A stretch of DNA of 5,226 bases, from assembly GCA_031264645.1 (NCBI GenBank), contig JAISDR010000090.1:1-5226 (forward strand), written 5' to 3'. A program made the translations under genes and the position numbers. The stretch is from Prevotellaceae bacterium (lineage in GTDB: Bacteria > Bacteroidota > Bacteroidia > Bacteroidales > UBA932). The notes beneath the pieces were generated by a model that was not told where the DNA came from, ran no database searches, and was given only the letters and a program-made list of their open reading frames with translations. Shown in pieces: positions 1 through 5,226 of this stretch (its first letter is position 1; every line of letters starts with the position of its first letter).

Positions 1-8
1 ACTTTTAT

Positions 9-38
9 TTTCGATATAAATGAAATGTTATACTTTTG
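9..38 (+). promoter_or_regulatory. Bacteroidetes-type promoter of the leuS operon
   Basis: TACTTTTG at 31-38 matches the Bacteroidetes -7 consensus TAnnTTTG. The -33 element is weak: TTTC at 9-12, in place of TTTG, lies 18 bases upstream, the same spacing as in the two other promoters of this window. Transcription would start at about 42-46, leaving a leader of roughly 30 bases before the leuS ATG. The -7 match and its position are seen directly; promoter activity is inferred. Confidence 0.6.
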
Positions 39-74
39 CATTTATTTTAATGAAATCTTTGGGACTATTGAATT

Positions 75-2831
75 ATGGAATATAATTTTTTGAGAATAGA
101 AGAAAAATGGCAAAAATACTGGAGTCAGAACAATATCTACAAGACTGATATTGACAAGTCCAAGCCTAAATATTATGTGTTGGATATGTTTCCGTATCCT
201 TCGGGAGCGGGGCTTCACGTGGGGCATCCGCTGGGATATATTGCATCCGACATATACAGTCGTTACAAGACGCTGAAAGGATTCAATGTGCTGCATCCCA
301 TGGGATTCGACGCTTTTGGACTGCCCGCCGAACAGTACGCTATCGAAACGGGACAGCATCCGGAAATCACGACGGAAAAAAACATCAAAAGATACAGGGA
401 ACAGTTAGACAAACTTGGATTCTGCTATGATTGGGACAGGGAAGTAAAAACCTGTTCTCCCGATTATTACAAGTGGACTCAGTGGGCTTTTATCAGAATG
501 TTCAACTCGTATTACTGCAACGATTCTCAACAGGCGCGGGCAATCTCCGAACTGATTGAAGTATTTGAAACAGAAGGCAATTCCCGCATAAATGCCGCCT
601 GCAGCGAACAGCGTGCTTTTACGGCAGACGAATGGAAATCAAAAAGCGAAAAGGAACAGCAGGAGACGCTTATGAACTACAGAATCGCGTATCTTGCCGA
701 CACTGTGGTCAACTGGTGCGCCACACTTGGAACAGTCCTTGCTAATGACGAGGTTGTTAACGGATTGTCGGTACGCGGAGGCTTTCCTGTAGAACAGCGG
801 AAAATGCGTCAGTGGAGTTTGCGTGTATCTGCTTATGCGCAAAGACTTTTGGACGGACTTGACACTATCGAATGGACAGAATCGCTAAAGGAAACTCAAA
901 AGAACTGGATTGGACGTTCGGAGGGAGCGGAAATAAGATTTTCACTTGCTGTGCCATACGAAGATTCGCTAACCGTGTTTACCACGCGAGCCGATACGAT
1001 TTTTGGCGTAACTTTCATGGTTCTTGCTCCTGAAAGCGAATATGTTGCAAAGGTAGTTACCCAGGAACAGGAAGCGAATGTCGATGCATATATCGAATCG
1101 ACCAAAAAGAGAACCGAACGCGAGCGCATTGCCGACCGTCGAATAAGCGGCGTATTTTCCGGCGGATACGCAGTCAATCCCTTCTCCGGCGAAGAAGTAC
1201 CCGTCTGGATATCCGACTATGTGTTAGCCGGATATGGCACAGGCGCGATTATGGCTGTGCCCGCTCACGACAGCAGGGACTATGCTTTTGCCAAACATTT
1301 TGGACTTCCCATCATTCCGATTATCGAAGGTTGCGACATAAGCGAAGAAAGTTTCGATGCAAAGGAAGGGATAATGGTCAATTCCGGGTTTCTCAATGGA
1401 TTGACTGTACCCGAAGCGATAAAGAAAGCCAAAGAATATATCAGGGACAACAATTTGGGAACTGTCAAGGTAAACTACCGTCTGCGCGACGCCATATTCA
1501 GTCGCCAGAGGTACTGGGGCGAGCCGTTTCCCGTTTATTATAAGGACGGTATGCCATATAATATCCCCGAAGAGCAGTTGCCGCTTGTGCTTCCCGAAGT
1601 CGACAAGTTTTTGCCTACGGAAACGGGAGAACCGCCCCTGGGAAGAGCAAAAAACTGGACATACGGCGATTATCCGCTCGAACTCAGTACGATGCCGGGC
1701 TTCGCAGGCTCGTCGGCATACTATTTGAGATATATGGACGCTCATAATACGGAAGCTCTGGTATCGAAAGAAGCCGACGAATACTGGAGGAATGTCGACC
1801 TGTATATCGGTGGAACAGAACATGCTACCGGACATTTGATATATTCGCGTTTCTGGAACAAATTCCTTTACGACATTGGTTTGGTTATTGAACAGGAACC
1901 GTTTCATAAGCTGATAAATCAGGGAATGATTCAGGGGTCTTCGAGTTTCGTTTACCGGATAAAAGGCTCAAACACTTTCGTTTCGTACGGATTAAAAGAC
2001 AAATACGATACAAGCGAACTGCATGTCGACGTCAATATCGTCAATAATAATATTCTTGATATCAAACAGTTCAAACTCTGGAGACCGGAATACGAAACCG
2101 CCGAGTTTATTCTCGAAGACAACGAATACCACTGCGGTTCGGCTGTTGAAAAAATGTCGAAATCGCTGTATAATGTTGTCAATCCGGATGATATTGTCGT
2201 TACGTACGGAGCCGATACGCTTCGCCTGTACGAAATGTTTCTCGGTCCCATAGAGCAGTCAAAGCCCTGGGATACAAAAGGTATTGACGGGGTACACCGG
2301 TTTTTGCGCAAATTCTGGCGACTGTTTCATCACGGCGAGGAATTTTTTGTATCCGACGAAGCGGCGACAAAGGAGGAATTGAAAGTCCTGCATAAAACAA
2401 TAAAGAAGGTACAGGCGGATATCGAATCGTTTTCGTTCAACACTTCCGTCAGCGCTTTTATGATATGCGTAAACGAGCTTATTGATTTAAAGTGTAATAA
2501 GAAGGCAATTCTTGAGCCGCTGACAGTAGTTCTGTCTCCGTTTGCCCCCCATATTGCGGAAGAACTCTGGCATTTGCTCGGGAATACTGCAAGCGTGGTA
2601 AAAGCCTCATTTCCCGAGTATGACGAAAGTTTTCTCATCGAAAACTCCTTTGAATACCCGATATCTTTCAACGGGAAAACCCGTTTCAAAATAGAGTTGC
2701 CGCTGGACGACGATATCGAGCAAATTACGGAGAAAGTCCTGGCAAATGCACAGACCCACAAGTTTATGGACGGCAAGCAGCCTAAGAAAGTGATTGTTGT
2801 TAAAGGGAAAATTGTAAATGTAGTGGTCTAA
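75..2831 (+). CDS. leuS: leucyl-tRNA synthetase (class I), complete
   Basis: Cytoplasmic class Ia synthetase that activates leucine with ATP and charges tRNA-Leu. The 918 residues include the HIGH-type motif HVGH at 48-51 after FPYPSG, and KMSKS at 693-697. The CP1 editing domain shows the threonine-rich TTRADT at 303-308 (T308 matches E. coli T252) and VPAHDSRD with D399, matching the conserved editing aspartate. NWIGRSEG precedes CP1, and the C-terminal tRNA-binding domain ends in KIVNVVV. Compared with E. coli LeuRS as I recall it, about 57 extra residues lie near 148-200, and the Cys-rich zinc knuckle is replaced by [10 protein letters not shown] at 230-239. Another stretch of about 75 residues separates QGM (616-618) from KMSKS. 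Both features resemble Bacteroides LeuRS from memory. The ATG start fits the usual N-terminus (MEYNF followed by EEKWQKYW); no Shine-Dalgarno is visible. First gene of a probable three-gene operon. Identification is very secure. Confidence 0.98.
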   Translation: MEYNFLRIEEKWQKYWSQNNIYKTDIDKSKPKYYVLDMFPYPSGAGLHVGHPLGYIASDIYSRYKTLKGFNVLHPMGFDAFGLPAEQYAIETGQHPEITTEKNIKRYREQLDKLGFCYDWDREVKTCSPDYYKWTQWAFIRMFNSYYCNDSQQARAISELIEVFETEGNSRINAACSEQRAFTADEWKSKSEKEQQETLMNYRIAYLADTVVNWCATLGTVLANDEVVNGLSVRGGFPVEQRKMRQWSLRVSAYAQRLLDGLDTIEWTESLKETQKNWIGRSEGAEIRFSLAVPYEDSLTVFTTRADTIFGVTFMVLAPESEYVAKVVTQEQEANVDAYIESTKKRTERERIADRRISGVFSGGYAVNPFSGEEVPVWISDYVLAGYGTGAIMAVPAHDSRDYAFAKHFGLPIIPIIEGCDISEESFDAKEGIMVNSGFLNGLTVPEAIKKAKEYIRDNNLGTVKVNYRLRDAIFSRQRYWGEPFPVYYKDGMPYNIPEEQLPLVLPEVDKFLPTETGEPPLGRAKNWTYGDYPLELSTMPGFAGSSAYYLRYMDAHNTEALVSKEADEYWRNVDLYIGGTEHATGHLIYSRFWNKFLYDIGLVIEQEPFHKLINQGMIQGSSSFVYRIKGSNTFVSYGLKDKYDTSELHVDVNIVNNNILDIKQFKLWRPEYETAEFILEDNEYHCGSAVEKMSKSLYNVVNPDDIVVTYGADTLRLYEMFLGPIEQSKPWDTKGIDGVHRFLRKFWRLFHHGEEFFVSDEAATKEELKVLHKTIKKVQADIESFSFNTSVSAFMICVNELIDLKCNKKAILEPLTVVLSPFAPHIAEELWHLLGNTASVVKASFPEYDESFLIENSFEYPISFNGKTRFKIELPLDDDIEQITEKVLANAQTHKFMDGKQPKKVIVVKGKIVNVVV

Positions 2832-2872
2832 AGAACAGACGTCGCAATTATTTGTTTGTATATGACAATATT

Positions 2873-4465
2873 ATGCATATAAAACGATACATATTCATTC
2901 TTTTGGGCGCGTTTTTTGCGGAATGTTTAAACGCCCAGCAGCTTTATGTTCCCGATTTCAGTTCGTTAAGCGTTGAGCCTGCCACAAACAATGTCGTATT
3001 GAAATGGAGAACTCCCGCAGCATCGGAAAACGTTCTTTCTCACGAAATTTCACGTAAACCGTACACTTCCGGCGACTACTTTTTCGGCAATATCGCTGCC
3101 GTTCCCATGCCCGACACAGTTTATTCGGAAGTAATGCCCGATTTGGCTGTACAGCAACAGGGATACAGAATACGCGGTGCAAACGGCGTGGACGCTTTTC
3201 CGATAACGGATATGCATGTAACTATGCGCTTTTCAGGAGAGTATAATCCATGTTTAAACATAATAAACCTGCGATGGACAGAATACCGGAGATTCGCAAT
3301 AGACCAGAACGGACAAATCGATCTCCAGAATCTGCCGGCAAAGACTTTCAACGACGCCATTGAATACGAGGTTTGGGGACATTATGGAGACAGTTTCGAC
3401 ATGTCCCTGTGCGAAAAACTTGTGGATAAAAGCCGGCAAAATGTCGACATTACGCTCGAAAACCTGACGACGAACACAACTTATTTCCTGTATGTCAAAG
3501 CAATGCTGCCAAACGGAGATACGGCAACTTCGCACAGAATCGACGTGAGCACAAGCGGCAAACATTTTCCCGACGTGATAAATATTGACAGCGTTTCAAC
3601 TGAAATGGGAATGATAAATCTGCATATTAATCTGGATAAAACTACTGATATAGATACTTTTGCAATTTATCGCGCCGATAACAGAATACCCCTGGACTGG
3701 TTCTATTCGGCTGCTGAAGTCCCGTCAAAATTCACCGACCGCTCGGCTTCGATAGGTCAGGTGTACAAATATGTTCTTGTCGGTTTCCTTTGCGGCAAAC
3801 CGATGGTGAAAAGCGATACGGTAAGCAATATATTGCTGTATGCTACTCCCTTAAATCTTAATACGGAAATAAGGTGGACGGAGTTTTTCAGCGAATCAGG
3901 CGCTCCCGTTTATACTCTCCACAGGACGTCCCCCTCGGAATTGAGTATTGATCCGGGCAGTTCCCTCTACTTTTTAGACCAGTCAACGCACGAGTATGTA
4001 TGCCAGGGTCCGAAAAAGTTCTGCTACGTGATGACCGTCCAGTCCGGAAAGTCATACGCGCGTTCCGAAGAATCGTGCACCTCGCTCAATTCGATGATAA
4101 CCATGCCCGAAGCAATAGACCCGACCTCGGATATACGCGAAACGAAAAACTGCAACTGCAATACGGACTGCGTAAATCACAGACGCTTGTTCGGTCCGGT
4201 AATGGACTTGAATGAGGATGCTTACAGGCTCGAAATGGAAATTTTCGACAAGTCGGGAATACGCCTGTTCTCCTCGAAAAAGGACTTCAGCACGCCTCTG
4301 CAAAAGGAATATCACTTCTGGGACGGGAAGTATAAAGGTCAGTATGTCAAGCCCGGCGTATATGTCTACTATGCAAAAGTAGAGTTTTTGGACAGCGCTC
4401 CCGTCACAATGAGGGGAAGTGTGACTGTTGTGATGCAAAATTCAGAAATAAATATTGAGTTATGA
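2873..4465 (+). CDS. exported protein with Fn3-like domains and a CHU_C-like type IX secretion C-terminal domain
   Basis: Probably secreted or surface-anchored through the type IX system; substrate and function unknown. The 530 residues begin with a signal peptide: MHIKR, a hydrophobic stretch at 7-16, then LNA before QQ, giving likely cleavage after A21. About four fibronectin-III-like beta domains follow, near 24-115, 124-228, 234-322 and 324-405, with recurrent strand motifs such as VVLKW at 41-45, RWTEY at 134-138 and RWTEF at 334-338. Residues 409-523 resemble the gliding-motility-associated C-terminal domain (type B sorting signal): MPEAIDP at 411-417, LFGP at 439-442, IFDKSGIRLF at 457-466, WDGKYKG at 483-489, PGVYVYY at 494-500. 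The usual NGDGxND loop is absent and C427, C429 and C433 sit nearby. A TTG start at 2852 would add seven residues, but ATG 2873 gives a normal signal peptide. It lies 41 bases after leuS and overlaps coaD by four. Overall class is secure; exact domain limits are estimates. Confidence 0.85.
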   Translation: MHIKRYIFILLGAFFAECLNAQQLYVPDFSSLSVEPATNNVVLKWRTPAASENVLSHEISRKPYTSGDYFFGNIAAVPMPDTVYSEVMPDLAVQQQGYRIRGANGVDAFPITDMHVTMRFSGEYNPCLNIINLRWTEYRRFAIDQNGQIDLQNLPAKTFNDAIEYEVWGHYGDSFDMSLCEKLVDKSRQNVDITLENLTTNTTYFLYVKAMLPNGDTATSHRIDVSTSGKHFPDVINIDSVSTEMGMINLHINLDKTTDIDTFAIYRADNRIPLDWFYSAAEVPSKFTDRSASIGQVYKYVLVGFLCGKPMVKSDTVSNILLYATPLNLNTEIRWTEFFSESGAPVYTLHRTSPSELSIDPGSSLYFLDQSTHEYVCQGPKKFCYVMTVQSGKSYARSEESCTSLNSMITMPEAIDPTSDIRETKNCNCNTDCVNHRRLFGPVMDLNEDAYRLEMEIFDKSGIRLFSSKKDFSTPLQKEYHFWDGKYKGQYVKPGVYVYYAKVEFLDSAPVTMRGSVTVVMQNSEINIEL

Positions 4466-4917
4466 AAGCGATTTTTCCCGGGTCTTTCGACCCTTTCACC
4501 GTAGGACACGAAGCGCTGGTGCAGCGTTCGCTGAAACTGTTCGACGAAGTTATTGTAGCTGTAGGACATAACAGCGAAAAAAAGTATATGTTCGACATCA
4601 ATACAAGGGTCGAAATAATCAAGTCGGTATTCAAAAACAACCACCAAATCAATGTCATATCATATTCAGGACTGACTATAGACTTATGCCGTTCTTTGGA
4701 TACATTTTTCCTGATAAGGGGTCTGCGGACAGCTTCCGACTTCGAATTTGAACGGGCTATAGGACAGATTAATAAACAGCTGGAACCAAAGATAGAAACG
4801 GTGTTTATGCTTATCGCACCGGAACATTCGGCAGTCAGCTCGTCCGCTGTCAGGGATATACTGAAAAACAACGGAGATGCGTCGCTGTTCTTGCCGTCAA
4901 ATATTCCACATCTGTGA
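4462..4917 (+). CDS. coaD: phosphopantetheine adenylyltransferase (PPAT)
   Basis: Cytoplasmic enzyme of coenzyme A synthesis: 4'-phosphopantetheine plus ATP gives dephospho-CoA and pyrophosphate, the penultimate step. The 151 residues are near the usual length of about 150-160. The nucleotidyltransferase signature GSFDPFTVGH spans 7-16, with TVGH at 13-16. K40 matches E. coli K42, and R86 and R89 in IRGLR match R88 and R91. DFEFE follows at 93-97, and VSSSAVRDIL at 125-134 holds the ATP-binding serine motif. S8 stands where E. coli has T10, a mild change. The start is fixed by the signature beginning a few residues after Met. ATG 4462-4464 overlaps the upstream TGA (4463-4465) as ATGA with no Shine-Dalgarno visible, which suggests translational coupling. 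No convincing intrinsic terminator follows. Identification is very secure. Confidence 0.97.
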   Translation: MKAIFPGSFDPFTVGHEALVQRSLKLFDEVIVAVGHNSEKKYMFDINTRVEIIKSVFKNNHQINVISYSGLTIDLCRSLDTFFLIRGLRTASDFEFERAIGQINKQLEPKIETVFMLIAPEHSAVSSSAVRDILKNNGDASLFLPSNIPHL

Positions 4918-4959
4918 AGAATGAACTGTGTAAAATCGGGTGTACGACAAAATGTATTT

Positions 4960-4989
4960 TTTGCTTTAATTAAAAAAATATTACCTTTG
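4960..4989 (+). promoter_or_regulatory. Bacteroidetes-type promoter of tRNA-Pro
   Basis: TTTG at 4960-4963 (-33) and TACCTTTG at 4982-4989 (-7, consensus TAnnTTTG) are separated by 18 bases, an exact match to both elements. The spacer is A/T-rich. Transcription would begin at about 4993-4997, some 12-16 bases before the mature tRNA. This is the best promoter in the window and suggests that the tRNA has its own transcript, whatever read-through comes from coaD. Confidence 0.75.
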
Positions 4990-5008
4990 CGCCCGCATTT
5001 AGCGATTT

Positions 5009-5082
5009 CGGGGTGTGGCGCAGTTGGCTAGCGCACCTGCTTTGGGAGCAGGGGGTCCTCCGTTCGAGTCGGAGTACCCCGA
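5009..5082 (+). tRNA. tRNA-Pro, anticodon TGG (UGG)
   Basis: A complete 74-base cloverleaf can be folded by hand. The acceptor stem is 5009-5015 with 5075-5081 (seven pairs, the last a G-U). The D stem is 5018-5021 with 5031-5034, enclosing a loop containing TTGG. The anticodon stem is 5036-5040 with 5048-5052, with loop TTTGGGA and anticodon TGG at 5043-5045. The variable loop has five bases, and the T stem is 5058-5062 with 5070-5074 around loop TTCGAGT. The discriminator base is A5082 and the first pair is C-G, as is usual for proline tRNAs. G follows the anticodon, the site normally methylated to m1G37. The 3' CCA is not encoded (CTA follows), so it must be added after transcription. UGG can read all or most CCN proline codons. 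Confidence 0.97.
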
Positions 5083-5089
5083 CTATTTG

Positions 5090-5130
5090 AAACATCTTAA
5101 ACACAAAAGGTTTGAGATGTTTTTATTCTT
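5090..5130 (+). terminator. intrinsic terminator after tRNA-Pro
   Basis: AAACATCTTAAAC (5090-5102) pairs with GTTTGAGATGTTT (5110-5122) over 13 positions, with a single G-U wobble, around the 7-base loop ACAAAAG. A T-rich tract (TTTTTATTCTT, 5120-5130) overlaps and follows the stem. It begins seven bases after the mature tRNA end and should stop the tRNA transcript. No comparable T tract exists on the other strand, so it probably works in one direction only. Confidence 0.85.
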
Positions 5131-5160
5131 CATAAAAGACCGGAAAAATCAAAAAAAAAT

Positions 5161-5190
5161 GTTGCTTGTCTGCAAAAGTTCGTACATTTG
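5161..5190 (+). promoter_or_regulatory. Bacteroidetes-type promoter facing a gene beyond the window
   Basis: TACATTTG at 5183-5190 matches the -7 consensus TAnnTTTG, and GTTG at 5161-5164 is a near match to the -33 TTTG, again with an 18-base spacer. An A-rich run at 5145-5159 just upstream could act as an UP-like element. Transcription would start at about 5194-5198. The last 30 or so bases are A/T-rich leader with no start codon leading to a recognisable gene, so the gene served lies outside the window. Nothing else is seen between the tRNA terminator and the window end. Confidence 0.5.
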
Positions 5191-5226
5191 TTGTCTTATT
5201 GTTGACATATTTTTTACAAAAAATTT

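Noticed and set aside
1224..1907. A 227-codon open frame on the minus strand inside leuS
   Set aside because: It lies wholly antisense to the unbroken and strongly conserved leuS frame; its translation shows no recognisable domain and no promoter or leader supports it.
2846..2854. A TTTG in the gap after leuS as a possible internal promoter
   Set aside because: The bases before it do not give TA at the required position, so the TAnnTTTG consensus is not met.
2852..2872. TTG start adding seven residues to the exported protein
   Set aside because: The extra residues would place an acidic segment before the signal peptide, whereas ATG 2873 yields a basic N-terminus directly followed by the hydrophobic core.
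2909..2935. Possible lipoprotein signal around C18 of the exported protein
   Set aside because: The residues before the Cys are FAE; glutamate at -1 does not fit a lipobox, and LNA before QQ fits signal peptidase I cleavage.
5050..5082. 3' end of tRNA-Pro as an attachment site of an integrated element
   Set aside because: I saw no second copy of the tRNA end and no integrase gene in the window; a terminator and an ordinary promoter follow directly.
5202..5207. TTGACA as a sigma-70-type -35 box
   Set aside because: No TATAAT-like element at proper spacing is visible before the window ends, and all other promoters here are of the Bacteroidetes type.

Overview
The window looks like part of a Bacteroidota chromosome, most likely Bacteroidales. 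Four things point there: promoters of the Bacteroidetes -33/-7 type (TTTG ... TAnnTTTG), start codons in A/T-rich leaders with no Shine-Dalgarno, a leucyl-tRNA synthetase with the insertions I associate with that phylum, and an exported protein ending in a gliding-motility-associated (CHU_C-like) type IX secretion domain. I cannot name a genus.

Layout, all on the + strand. Bases 1-74 hold a promoter and short leader. leuS (75-2831) encodes a complete leucyl-tRNA synthetase. After 41 bases comes an unnamed exported protein of 530 residues (2873-4465) with a signal peptide, about four fibronectin-III-like beta domains and a divergent C-terminal sorting domain. Its TGA stop overlaps the ATG of coaD (4462-4917), phosphopantetheine adenylyltransferase of coenzyme A synthesis. 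No promoter or terminator is visible between these genes, so they probably form one operon. Bases 4918-5226 hold a Bacteroidetes-type promoter, tRNA-Pro(UGG), a strong intrinsic terminator, and a third promoter of the same design pointing at a gene beyond the window.

leuS and coaD are essential housekeeping genes for translation and cofactor supply. The exported protein between them has no evident functional link to either, and the tight overlap suggests its translation is coupled to that of coaD. I found no mobile element, CRISPR array, toxin-antitoxin pair or defence system. The points most worth a second look are the atypical Cys-bearing C-terminal domain of the exported protein, its placement inside a housekeeping operon, the synthetase's missing zinc ligands, and a tiny Leu-rich reading frame overlapping the leuS start.
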